Source: VAZQ01 sp963725185 (GTDB lineage: Bacteria; Pseudomonadota; Alphaproteobacteria; Rhizobiales; Xanthobacteraceae). Taken from it: a stretch of 64,000 nucleotides of DNA. Each line of letters begins with the position of its first letter. Within the stretch, counting starts at the first letter, position 1. The stretch is taken from positions 1,674,001 through 1,738,000 of the forward strand of contig CAVRXO010000006.1 of assembly GCA_963725185.1 (NCBI GenBank), read 5' to 3'. The notes under the pieces were generated by a model. That model was given only the letters and a program-made list of their open reading frames with translations. It made no database searches and was not told the origin of the DNA. Below, one piece after another: positions 8,690 to 18,268 of this stretch. The position numbers and the translations under genes are program-made.

Positions 8690-9745
8690 TCATTCGTCGG
8701 CCTCGCGCGCGCGGTTGGCGGCGAGCGCCGCCGCCTCATAGGCGGCAACGATGCGTGCCACCAGCTCATGGCGGATGACATCCTCGGCGGTGAACGCCAC
8801 TTGGGAAATCCCTTCGACGCCCGCCAGCAGCTTGCAGGCTTCGGCTAGCCCGGAGATCTGGCCGCGCGGCAAGTCGACCTGGCTCGGATCGCCGGTGACG
8901 ATCATGCGGCTGTTCTCCCCGAGCCGGGTCAGGAACATCTTCATCTGCATCGAGGTCGTGTTCTGCGCCTCGTCGAGAATGACCACCGCATTCGACAAAG
9001 TGCGCCCGCGCATGAAGGCGAGCGGCGCGATCTCGATCTCGCCGGACTGCATGGCGCGTTCGACGATGCGAGCGTCCATCAGGTCGTACAGCGCGTCATA
9101 GATCGGCCGCAGGTAAGGATCGACCTTCTCGCGCATGTCGCCGGGCAGGAAGCCCAAGCGTTCGCCCGCTTCCACGGCCGGCCGTGAAAGGATGATGCGA
9201 TCGACTTCCTTGCGCTCGAACAGCTGGACCGCGCGCGCGACCGCAAGCCAGGTCTTGCCGGTACCGGCCGGGCCGGTGCCGAACACGAGCGCATGGCGCT
9301 TGAGCGCACGGATATAATCGTCCTGCGCCGCCGTCTGGGCGCGCACCGGACGCTTGCGCAGATTGATCTCCTCGAAGCTCGGCCGGACGCCCGCCGGATC
9401 GAAGTCGAACAAGGAGCCCTGCGCGATGGCGAGCCGAATGGCGCCCTCGACATCGCCGGAGACCAGCTCATCGCCGCGCTTCAATCGTTCGTAGAGGCCC
9501 TCCAGCACACGGCGGGCCTGCTCGCAGGCATCGCGCGATCCCACGATGGTGACATGGTTTCCGCGCTGGTCGGCCCGCACCCCCAGCCGGCGCTCGATCA
9601 AAGCGAGATTCTGTCCGTACTGGCCCAGCAGGAGCGAGGCGAGCCGATTGTCGTCGAAGGCGAGCTTGATCTGGGCCGTCGAGGTTTCTGCCACGGGATT
9701 GGCGGGCTCGATCAATGCTCCATTGTTCGACCGTGTCGTGCGCAA
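8690..9745 (-). CDS. PhoH-family ATPase (PhoL type)
   Basis: This 351-residue PhoH-like P-loop ATPase carries Walker A GTGPAGTGKTWLA, the Walker B region NAVVILDEAQNTT and the MIVTGDPSQVDLPRG motif. PhoH proteins are RNA-associated ATPases, and their fixed position beside ybeY suggests a role in RNA or ribosome quality control. The start is TTG at 9745: AGGAGG (9760-9755) lies 9 bases upstream, whereas the frame stays open far back into miaB without another suitable site. The Shine-Dalgarno sequence lies just inside the miaB end, so translation is probably coupled. An N-terminal KH-like region (residues 20-100) precedes the ATPase domain, as in the PhoL type. Confidence 0.92.
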   Translation of the reverse strand: MRTTRSNNGALIEPANPVAETSTAQIKLAFDDNRLASLLLGQYGQNLALIERRLGVRADQRGNHVTIVGSRDACEQARRVLEGLYERLKRGDELVSGDVEGAIRLAIAQGSLFDFDPAGVRPSFEEINLRKRPVRAQTAAQDDYIRALKRHALVFGTGPAGTGKTWLAVARAVQLFERKEVDRIILSRPAVEAGERLGFLPGDMREKVDPYLRPIYDALYDLMDARIVERAMQSGEIEIAPLAFMRGRTLSNAVVILDEAQNTTSMQMKMFLTRLGENSRMIVTGDPSQVDLPRGQISGLAEACKLLAGVEGISQVAFTAEDVIRHELVARIVAAYEAAALAANRAREADE

Positions 9746-9750
9746 CGCCT

Positions 9751-11181
9751 TTAGCCTCCTGATTGCGCCGGCATCGGCAGCCGGGCCCTCTGTTCGCCCG
9801 CTTGCGGAAGCGGGAGCGCTTCGTCGGTCAGCCTGCCGAACAGGCTGTTTGCGCTCAATTGCGTGATGGTTACCGTGGCCAAATCCCCGATCGCGATCGC
9901 CGAGCCGGACGCCGGTGCGGGCTCGACTTGCACTGTCTGCAGATATGGCGATCGGCCCACGATCTGGCCAGGATAGCGTCCGCGCCGCTCGAACAGGACA
10001 TCGAAGCTTCGTCCCAGGCAATTCGCATTGAAGGCGGTCTGCTGCCGCTCGAGGGCGCGCTGCAGGCGCTGCAGCCGTTCATGCTTCACGTCTTCCGGCA
10101 CCTGCTCGGCGATCTCGGCGGCGGGGGTGCCGGGCCGCGGCGAATACTTGAACGAAAAGGCGCCGGCAAATCCCACCTCGTCGATCAGCGAAAGCGTGGC
10201 GCGGAAATCCTCCTCGGTTTCGGTCGGGAAACCGACGATGAAGTCGGACGAGAACGCCATGTCGGGCCGCGCCCGGCGCAACCCCGCGATGGCGTCGAGA
10301 TAGTGGGCGCGGCTATGCCGCCGGTTCATGGCCGCCAGGATGCGGTCGGAGCCCGATTGCACCGGCAGATGCAGGTGCGGCATCAGGCTCGCGAGATCGC
10401 GATGGGCCGCGATCAGGCTGTCCTCCATGTCGCCCGGATGACTGGTGGTGTAGCGCAGGCGCGCGATGCCGGGCACTTGCGCCACGCGCGCCAGCAGCTG
10501 GCCGAGCCGCCACGGCGCGCCGTCGGGTCCGGCGCCATGATACGCGTTGACGTTCTGGCCGATCAGGCTGACCTCGCGCACCCCGGCCGCGGCAAGCCGC
10601 TCGACCTCGGCCACGATCTTCACGACCGGCCGCGACAGCTCGGCGCCGCGCGTATAGGGCACCACGCAGAACGTGCAGAACTTGTCGCACCCCTCCTGGA
10701 CCGTCACGAAGGCCGAAACACCGCGCGCCCGCGTGGCCTGCGGGCTCGGTGCCGGGAGAGCGTCGAACTTGTCCTCGACCGGAAACTCGGTATCGACCAC
10801 GGCGCCGTGGCCGACCCGCTCCAGGAGCGCCGGCAGGCGCTGATAATTCTGCGGGCCGACCACCAGATCGACCGCGGGTGCGCGGCGGATGATCTCAGCG
10901 CCTTCGGCCTGCGCCACGCAGCCGGCGACCGCGACCACGACCACGCGGCCCTCGCGCGCGGCGGCCTGCTTGAGCCGGGCCACGCGCCCGAGCTCGGAAT
11001 AGACCTTCTCGGCGGCCTTCTCGCGAATGTGGCAGGTGTTCAGGACGATGAGATCGGCGTCACCGGCGGCAGCGGTCTCGGCGTAGCCCTCGACTGCAAG
11101 CGTGTCCGCCATACGATGGGAATCGTAGACGTTCATCTGGCAGCCGAACGATCTGATATGGACTTTGCGCGCTCCGCTCAT
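9751..11181 (-). CDS. miaB: tRNA-2-methylthio-N6-dimethylallyladenosine synthase
   Basis: MiaB is a radical-SAM methylthiotransferase that adds a methylthio group to i6A37 in tRNAs reading UNN codons. The 476-residue protein has the N-terminal UPF0004 domain with three cluster cysteines (FGCQMN, NTCHIR, AGCVAQ), the radical-SAM motif CDKFCTFC (near residues 165-172) and a C-terminal TRAM domain (RSFDVLFERRGRYPGQIVGR onward). It is intact and starts with ATG. It heads the miaB-phoH-ybeY-corC-lnt block and is preceded by a terminator that isolates it from the cytochrome genes. Confidence 0.97.
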   Translation of the reverse strand: MSGARKVHIRSFGCQMNVYDSHRMADTLAVEGYAETAAAGDADLIVLNTCHIREKAAEKVYSELGRVARLKQAAAREGRVVVVAVAGCVAQAEGAEIIRRAPAVDLVVGPQNYQRLPALLERVGHGAVVDTEFPVEDKFDALPAPSPQATRARGVSAFVTVQEGCDKFCTFCVVPYTRGAELSRPVVKIVAEVERLAAAGVREVSLIGQNVNAYHGAGPDGAPWRLGQLLARVAQVPGIARLRYTTSHPGDMEDSLIAAHRDLASLMPHLHLPVQSGSDRILAAMNRRHSRAHYLDAIAGLRRARPDMAFSSDFIVGFPTETEEDFRATLSLIDEVGFAGAFSFKYSPRPGTPAAEIAEQVPEDVKHERLQRLQRALERQQTAFNANCLGRSFDVLFERRGRYPGQIVGRSPYLQTVQVEPAPASGSAIAIGDLATVTITQLSANSLFGRLTDEALPLPQAGEQRARLPMPAQSGG

Positions 11182-11277
11182 GCCGGTTCGGCGAGTTTAA
11201 CCCTTTGCAGGACTTGAGATTCTACCTCGGCGCGGGATTCTCCGCGAGCGCCGGCTTGGTCTTAGCCGCTTTCGCCG

Positions 11278-11311
11278 AAAAAAGGAATGGCGGGCCGCTT
11301 CGCCAATCCTT
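11278..11311 (-). terminator. Intrinsic terminator after the cytochrome/propeller gene
   Basis: On the minus strand AAGGATTGGCG (11311-11301) pairs with CGCCATTCCTT (11292-11282), 10 of 11 positions, with an 8-base loop and a U-rich tail on 11283-11278. It lies 117 bases beyond the stop of the gene ending at 11428 and 97 bases before the miaB start, so it closes the cytochrome transcript and leaves miaB to its own promoter. Confidence 0.75.
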
Positions 11312-11427
11312 AAGACACCCGTCCCCCTGATTTCATTCGAGAAATTCGGGTTCGTTCTGGCCCAAATGGAGGTAATATGGCACCCCCATTTTGGCTGGTT
11401 GCCTATAAGGCTCCCGAGGGACGGACG

Positions 11428-13289
11428 CTACTGTTGGGTCCGCTGCCTGAGGGCGGCCAGCTCGGCCTCGCTGCGGACGTTCATGACCGCAACCTTGCTC
11501 GAGCGCGGAAAGGCAAAGACCACTTTTTTTTCGCCGCCCTGCTCGAGCAGATTGACGATCCGGACTTCGGTGCCGCGTGTGGGCAGATCGAACATCGTCC
11601 ATTGGGAGGTTGCGGGATCGTATTTGGCGATCTGATCGGTGGTCCACATGGGGACCCAGACGTTATGGCTGTTATCGACCCTCGCCTCGTAAGGCTGCTG
11701 GGTGGCGGGGCTCGGCAGCGGTACGAAGGTCATGTCGCCGGTGCTGGTATCGACCCGGGTGAGGCTGCCGCCCCACGAATTGGCAACCCACAGCACGCCG
11801 CCCGCGCGATCGATGCCGATCCGCCGCGGTCCCTGCGACCACGGGAACGGCGTGCCGATGTCGGTCGGCGCATAATTGTCATAGAACCGGATATCGGCCT
11901 GGGTGGCGAGCTTGATCTGATCGACGACCGGCGGAAGCGTCCATTCCGGCGGATTTTCCGGTCTTCATATCGGCCTTGGCGATGATGTCGAACGCCATCT
12001 GGGTCCACCACACATTGCCGTCGCGATCGCCGGCGATGCCGTAGGTCGTGCCGATGCCGCCATTGGCGGTCCGCGGGGTCACCGACTTGAACTCGGTGAA
12101 GTTCTCCGCGATCGGGTCGAAGCGCAGCACGCCGTCCTGCGGTGCCGGCCCAGATGCCGCCGGTTCCATCGAAGTCGAGCGTCACCGGCCCGTCGATTTG
12201 CGACATGCCGATCGGCGGGATGTAGACCGAGAGCTTCTCGGTCTTGGGATCGATCTTGGCCAGGCTGCCGCGCCCGATATGGGCGTTGAACCAGATCATG
12301 CCCTTGTCGTCGCGGATCAAGCCGTGGGAGACGGCCGCCATGCCGTTGGCGAGCGTCGATCTTGAACGGCTTGATCGGCACCGGTCTTGGCGTCGATCCG
12401 GCCGACCGACATGGTGCGGTTGGGCATGACGGCGGCGAACCAGAGATTGCCGTCGAGATCGGCGGCCGCGTCGTGCGGCAGCGAGCCGACGCGCGACGGC
12501 GTCCCCAGCGACCAGTCGCTGCCGTCGTTGGGATGATCGGGGGCCGGCAGCGCCTGATCGGGGTTGAGCGGAACGTCGTATTCCGTGAACACCGCGCGCG
12601 CGGCCTCGCCGGCGGGACGCGGACGGCTCGTGATCTTGAAGCCGCCCGGCCGGGACCGCGCGGCCCGCGCCAGATAGGCGGCGAGCTCCTTCTGATGAAA
12701 GTCGAGCACCGGATTGACTCCGCGCCGGCCTTGTAGACCCCATAGACGTTGATCGACTTCATCGTCTGGATGATGGCGTTCCAGCCGGTTTCGTCGAAGC
12801 GATGCTGCAGCGGGTAGCTCGGCGTGTGGCAGCTGGTGCAGTTGTTGCGCACGATCTGCTTCAGGCGCTTGTCGTCGGGCGTGTCCTCCGGCAGTCCGGC
12901 CAGGATGAGGTCGCCCGGCAATTGCCGCACCTGCTGCTCGAAGTCGGTCATGGGTTGCAGCACGAAATCTTGGCGGCGCGCGGCGGCGAGATCGACTTCG
13001 CTCTTGGCGGTCCCGAAGCTCAGCGCCTGCGCCCAGACCCGGTATTTGCCGCACGGCAGCGGCGGGAAGTAGTAGCCGCCTGCCTCATCGCTGAAGACGG
13101 TGGTGGTGATGGTCGCGCCCTCCGCCTTCGCCGATACCGTCACGCCGCCCAGGATTTCGCCCGAAGATGACTTCACGATGCCGCTGAGCACGGCATCGGC
13201 GGCCTCGGCGGAAGCCGGCAGGTGGACGCAAGCGCGGTGCAGAGCGCAAGGCCGGCGGCGTGGCCGGCAAGGCTGGTGGTGCGGGTCAT
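11428..13289 (-). CDS. Secreted cytochrome c with streptogramin-lyase-like beta-propeller (frameshifted)
   Basis: This is a periplasmic multidomain protein of about 620 residues, readable only by joining at least five reading frames. Order: a signal peptide from the ATG at 13289 (MTRTTSLAGHAAGLALCTAL), a carboxypeptidase-regulatory-like beta-sandwich (SGIVKSSSGEILGGVTVSA onward), one haem c site CTSCH with surrounding helices, then a Vgb/NHL-type propeller with repeated GNLWFA, GMIWFN, GGIWAG, GNVWWT and HNVWVP blade motifs. The family is usually named virginiamycin B lyase-like, but the haem domain argues for electron transfer and not antibiotic lysis. It follows a small cytochrome c gene after 28 bases, so the two are probably partners. 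AGAGGA precedes the start. The breaks lie near 13230, 12720, 12365, 12150 and 11940. The substrate is unknown. Confidence 0.7.
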
Positions 13290-13317
13290 TGGCGATTCCT
13301 CTGTTGGTTCGACCGGC

Positions 13318-13674
13318 TCAACGCGGGGCAGGACGCGCGGGAGCCGGTGGCGGTTGCGGCGGCAGGGTCTTGAGATAGGCGATGATGGCCCCGATCTCGC
13401 CCGGCTCGAGGCTGTACTTGAATCCCGGCATGTTGGGCGTTCCATTGCTGATCAGCTCGCGCATCACATCCTCTTGTCCGCCGAGCGATTCCTTGGACAG
13501 AGACGGGCCGTAGGTGCGCACGGCGGTCATCAGGGTCTTCACATGGCAGACCACGCAGTGCTGAGCAAAAAGGTTGCGCCCCGCCAGTTGGGTCGCATCG
13601 AGAGCCGGTTGCGCTCCGGCGGAGCATGGCCAGGCAGCAAACAGGAACATCAGGGCCGCTATGCTTGGATTCAT
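13318..13674 (-). CDS. Small periplasmic cytochrome c
   Basis: This is a 118-residue class I cytochrome c. The signal peptide is MNPSIAALMFLFAAWPCSAG with cleavage after GAQ, the haem-binding site is CVVCH (near residues 43-47) and a probable methionine axial ligand lies in NGTPNMPGFKY (near 83-93). A Pro/Ala-rich tail ends the protein. The start at 13674 is chosen because it begins the signal peptide; the open frame upstream has no family similarity. It precedes the haem/propeller protein by 28 bases and probably passes electrons to or from it. The terminal oxidase or donor is not in the window. Confidence 0.88.
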   Translation of the reverse strand: MNPSIAALMFLFAAWPCSAGAQPALDATQLAGRNLFAQHCVVCHVKTLMTAVRTYGPSLSKESLGGQEDVMRELISNGTPNMPGFKYSLEPGEIGAIIAYLKTLPPQPPPAPARPAPR

Positions 13675-13858
13675 TCGGCGCTCCCTCACGCGCAGCTTTG
13701 CTGCGACACTTTTCCGGCACGATACGCTTCCCGGGGTTCGGCGAAAAGACCTGGGTCGCGCTACAGCCCGGGCGCAATAACTGGATCGACACCCCATCTG
13801 TGCTAGGACAAAACCCGAAAATGCTCTCCTGCGGCCCGACCGGACCAAAATCGGACTG

Positions 13859-15084
13859 ATGACGACGCTTGCACCCACTTCCGCCCAGGCCCCTGCGGGG
13901 CCGACGGGCTTCATCGAGAAGACGCCGCTCGAGCGCTATGTGCCGCCGGCACGGCCTTCGCTTGTCGGCCTCGCGCGCAGCGGGCTTATCGAAGCGTTGG
14001 CCGGTATCGGGGTGCCGGAGGTCAAGCGCAAGATGCGGGCCCAGCAGATCTGGAGCTGGCTCTACCTGCGCGGCGCAACGCGCTTCGACCAGATGACCAG
14101 CCTATCGAAGGATCTGCGGGTGCTCCTGGAGGAGCACTTGACGCTGGCGCGGCCCGAGGTGGTGAGCGAGCAGATCTCGGTCGACGGCACCCGCAAGTGG
14201 CTGTTGCGGCTGCCGGGCGAGGGCGCGGCAGCATCCGCCCGAGGTCGAATGCGTCTATATCCCGGATACCGATCGCGGCACGCTCTGTCTGTCGAGCCAG
14301 GTCGGCTGCACGCTCAACTGCTCGTTCTGCCATACCGGAACTCAGCGCCTGGTGCGCAACCTGACGGCCGGCGAGATCGTCGGCCAGGTCCTGGTCGCGC
14401 GCGACCGCCTCGGCGACTGGTCGGTGGGCACCGCGGATGCCGGCCGCCGCCTCGTCACCAATGTGGTCATGATGGGGATGGGCGAGCCGCTCTACAATTT
14501 CGAGGCGGTGCGTGATGCGCTTTTGGTCGTGGCCGACCAGGAGGGCTTGGGCATCTCCAAGCGGCGGATCACGCTCTCGACCTCGGGCGTCGTCCCCAAT
14601 ATCGCCCGCGCCGGGACCGAGATCGGCAGCATGCTGGCGGTCTCGCTGCATGCCGTCACCGACGAGCTGCGCGACGAGCTGGTCCCGCTCAATCGCAAAT
14701 ATCCGATCCGGCGCCTGATGGAGGCCTGCCGAAATTATCCGGGCCTTTCCAACTCCAAGCGCATCACATTCGAATATGTGATGCTCAAGGGCGTCAACGA
14801 CCGGCTCGCCGATGCCCATGCGCTTGGTGAAGCTGGTGCGGCATATTCCGGCCAAGATCAATCTCATCCCGTTCAATCCGTGGCCGGGCACCCGCTACGA
14901 GTGCTCGGACTGGGAGCAGATCGAGAAATTCTCCGAGGTGATCTTTGCGGCCGGCCATGCCTCGCCGGTGCGCACGCCGCGCGGACGCGACATCCTGGCG
15001 GCCTGCGGGCAATTGAAAAGCGCGAGCGAGAAGCTCTCGGCCCGCGAGCGGCTGGCGCTGCGCGCCATGGCGATGACCGAGTAG
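13859..15084 (+). CDS. rlmN: Dual-specificity RNA methyltransferase RlmN (two frameshifts)
   Basis: RlmN is a radical-SAM enzyme that makes 2-methyladenosine at A2503 of 23S rRNA and at A37 of some tRNAs. The radical-SAM cysteines are seen in CTLNCSFCHTG, and MGMGEPLYNF plus VSLHA follow in the family order. The frame breaks near 14233 (after RLPGEG; the continuation is HPPEVECVYIPDTDRGTLC) and again near 14824, where one extra T in GCGCTTGGTGAAG explains the shift into LVKLVRHIPAKINLIPFNPW. Corrected length is about 408 residues. The start is ATG at 13859. It is divergent from the cytochrome gene. The breaks are probably sequencing errors. Confidence 0.9.
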
Positions 15085-15180
15085 GGTATGACGCAAGGGG
15101 ACCGCATGAGGGGAGCCAAGATGCTGCAGCCGCAGGGCAGGGCTATCGCATATGATGAAACCGCCGCGCCCTCGGGGACA

Positions 15181-15231
15181 CCTCCCTCTGAAAGGAGGAG
15201 GTCGGATCGCGTAGCGATCCGGGTGGGGGTC
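15181..15231. repeat. GC-rich palindromic intergenic repeat (gamma-type)
   Basis: The unit contains CCTCCCTCTGAAAGGAGG (an internal hairpin) followed by GTCGGATCGCGTAGCGATCC, another hairpin, and GGGTGGGGGTC. The same modules, in inverted order and duplicated, occur at 47176-47312 between rimM and rpsP. It is a dispersed repeat of the REP-like kind common in this bacterial group. Confidence 0.6.
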
Positions 15232-15420
15232 CCGCCACAAGCGCCGAGACACTCTGACGGGGCAGCCCGTGGCAGCGGTGCCGGCCTGACGGCGCTCCGC
15301 CTGCTGGGTCTCATCGGCATCGCCACAATGCTTGCTGCTTGCGGCCCTTGCGGCACGTTCCTGCCCTCGAGCCAAAGTCAAATCGGCGCCTGTCACAGCG
15401 ATTCGCCGCCTCAACAATAA
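15223..15420 (+). CDS. Possible small lipoprotein
   Basis: A short frame ends with LLGLIGIATMLAACGPCG, a hydrophobic helix followed by a lipobox (LAAC), and then a short tail with two further cysteines and a Pro-rich end. Rhizobiales chromosomes carry tiny lipoproteins of this shape (C-x2-CG, then a Cys about 13 residues later). The start is unclear: GTG at 15223 is in frame and would give 65 residues, but its first part overlaps the repeat, and a nearby frameshift is possible given the neighbours. No function can be assigned. Moderate to low confidence that it is expressed. Confidence 0.4.
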   Translation: MGVPPQAPRHSDGAARGSGAGLTALRLLGLIGIATMLAACGPCGTFLPSSQSQIGACHSDSPPQQ

Positions 15421-15478
15421 AGCCGGCGTGGCGACCAAGGCGAAAACCGCTGGACCGCAGCACGGGCAGGAAGCGCAC

Positions 15479-16312
15479 ATGAACCGTACCGGGCTTCTGA
15501 TCGCGCTGGCGCTCGGCGCCGCGGTCGGTCTCGTGTTCGGCATTTACCCGCGGCTCGATCTCGACCTGGCGCGGCCGTTCTTCGATCCTTCCGCAGGCGG
15601 CTTTTGGGGCGGCGTCAATCCGGTATTGAACACGCTGCGGGAGCTGAGCCGCCTGATCGTGACGGTTGTGGCGGCGCCGGCCCTGCTTGCCATCCTGGTC
15701 AAGCTCGTCCTGCCGCGCCGGCCGATGCTGATCCCGGGTCGGGCCGCGGTGCTGATGGTCGCCACCCTGGTGCTCGCGCCTGGCCTCGTCACCAATGTCG
15801 TGCTCAAGAGTCACTGGGGTCGCCCGCGCCCGATCGATGTCGTCGAGTTCGGCGGCGACGAGCATTTCGTCCCGTGGTGGGATCCGCGCGGCGATTGCCC
15901 GGACAATTGCTCTTTCGTGGCGGGCGAGCCGTCGGGGGCGTTCTGGACGTTGGCTCCGGCGGCGCTCATTCCGCCGGCCTGGCGGGCGCTCGCCACCGCG
16001 GCCGCGCTCGCATTCGGCGGCGGCCTCGGGCTCGTGCGCATGGCCGGGGGCGGGCATTTCTTCACCGACGTCGCATTCTCCGGCCTATTCACCTTCCTGA
16101 TCATCTGGCTGATGCATGGCCTGATGTTTCGCTGGTCGGCGACGCGCACCAGCGACCGCGCGGTCGAGCGTGCGCTCGAGCGGCTGGCGTGGCCTTGGCC
16201 CGGCATCGTGCTGCGACGCTGGCCGGGCAGGCGGCGGTCGCCGCCCGAGCCGATCGATCGGTCCGATGCCGAAGGGAGCCGGCCGGCGAATGTCGCCGGG
16301 GACGGTGGATGA
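15479..16312 (+). CDS. PAP2-family membrane phosphatase
   Basis: This 277-residue inner-membrane protein has about five or six hydrophobic segments, the first at residues 5-23. It has the phosphatase superfamily motif KSHWGRPRP (C1) and a C3-like RMAGGGHFFTD with the catalytic His and Asp. The C2 motif, normally PSGH, reads EPSGAFW, so the usual second His is replaced by Ala. PAP2 proteins remove phosphate from lipids such as undecaprenyl diphosphate, phosphatidate or lipid A; which one applies here cannot be told. ATG at 15479 begins the first membrane helix. It follows rlmN and the small lipoprotein on the same strand. Confidence 0.82.
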   Translation: MNRTGLLIALALGAAVGLVFGIYPRLDLDLARPFFDPSAGGFWGGVNPVLNTLRELSRLIVTVVAAPALLAILVKLVLPRRPMLIPGRAAVLMVATLVLAPGLVTNVVLKSHWGRPRPIDVVEFGGDEHFVPWWDPRGDCPDNCSFVAGEPSGAFWTLAPAALIPPAWRALATAAALAFGGGLGLVRMAGGGHFFTDVAFSGLFTFLIIWLMHGLMFRWSATRTSDRAVERALERLAWPWPGIVLRRWPGRRRSPPEPIDRSDAEGSRPANVAGDGG

Positions 16313-16481
16313 CCGGCAATTCACCCGGCCGGTTGCTTGGTTTTGTCCGCACGCCGTTGCGCCCGCGACATTGCCGGTGCAAATGGTGATCGGGACGGAT
16401 TTAAAGAGCCGAGGATCGGCAACTGGGATCGAGAGCTTGGGAACGGGAACGCGGCGCCGCAAAGCCAAGAAGGAAGCCACC

Positions 16482-16802
16482 ATGGCGGGAGACGAGACGC
16501 TGCAGCGCGTCCTGCAGCTTAAAATCCGGGTGCAGGGCGACGCCGGACAGTTTCTTGCCCTGATGAAAAGCGCGACGCCGTTCTACCAGGCGATGGGCGG
16601 CCGGCGCTTCCGCTTCCTGCGCAATGTTGACGATCCGACCCAACTGCTGGTGGAGGTCGAATACGAGGCGCATGCCGGCCTTGAGCTCAACCGTCAGAAG
16701 GTGGCGAGCGATCCCATGGTGCGCACCTTCCTGCAAGGCTGGCGCACCATGCTGGCCGGCAGCGCGGAACTCGACGTCTACGAGGACATGACCGACAAAT
16801 AG
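16482..16802 (+). CDS. Small alpha/beta-barrel (ABM-like) protein
   Basis: This 106-residue cytoplasmic protein has the layout of a dimeric alpha/beta barrel: beta (LQLKIRVQGD), helix (AGQFLALMKSATPFYQ), two strands (RFRFLRNVDDPTQLLVEVEYE), helix (LELNRQKVASDPMVRTFLQGW) and a last strand. The fold occurs in antibiotic-biosynthesis-monooxygenase and NIPSNAP-like proteins, and no catalytic residue can be named. The start at 16482 is backed by AAGGAAG 5 bases upstream. It precedes argG by 27 bases and may share its transcript. Confidence 0.65.
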   Translation: MAGDETLQRVLQLKIRVQGDAGQFLALMKSATPFYQAMGGRRFRFLRNVDDPTQLLVEVEYEAHAGLELNRQKVASDPMVRTFLQGWRTMLAGSAELDVYEDMTDK

Positions 16803-16829
16803 GGGCGGCCGTACGGCTGTGAAGAGACG

Positions 16830-18065
<1,236 letters not shown>

Positions 18066-18069
<4 letters not shown>

Positions 18070-18137
18070 CCCGGATGGAGCGCTTGCGTAATCCGGGAAC
18101 GCCGGTCCCGCATTGCGCTCCGCTCCATGCGGGCTAC
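18066..18137. repeat. Intergenic palindrome, GTAGCCCGGATGG family (copy 1)
   Basis: The left arm starts GTAGCCCGGATGGAGC and includes the argG stop codon; the right arm ends GCTCCATGCGGGCTAC. An inner hairpin, AATCCGGGAAC/GGTCCCGCATT, forms the tip. Copies 2-4 are at 24263-24335, 33957-34027 and 47735-47817. Confidence 0.8.
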
Positions 18138-18268
18138 GAGCGCGCCGCGGGTTGAAACCGCGAGCAGCGGCGCATATTTTAGCGGTCAACCCCTGCGCAA
18201 AATACCGCCAGTTCGAAACGCCTGTCACGGCTTGGCGCCAGGGCAGTTGCGGACGCCGGTGCCCATTC

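Noticed and set aside
11428..13289. Virginiamycin resistance gene
   Set aside because: The propeller is Vgb-like, but the haem site, the signal peptide and the cytochrome partner point to a redox protein. Antibiotic lysis is not supported.
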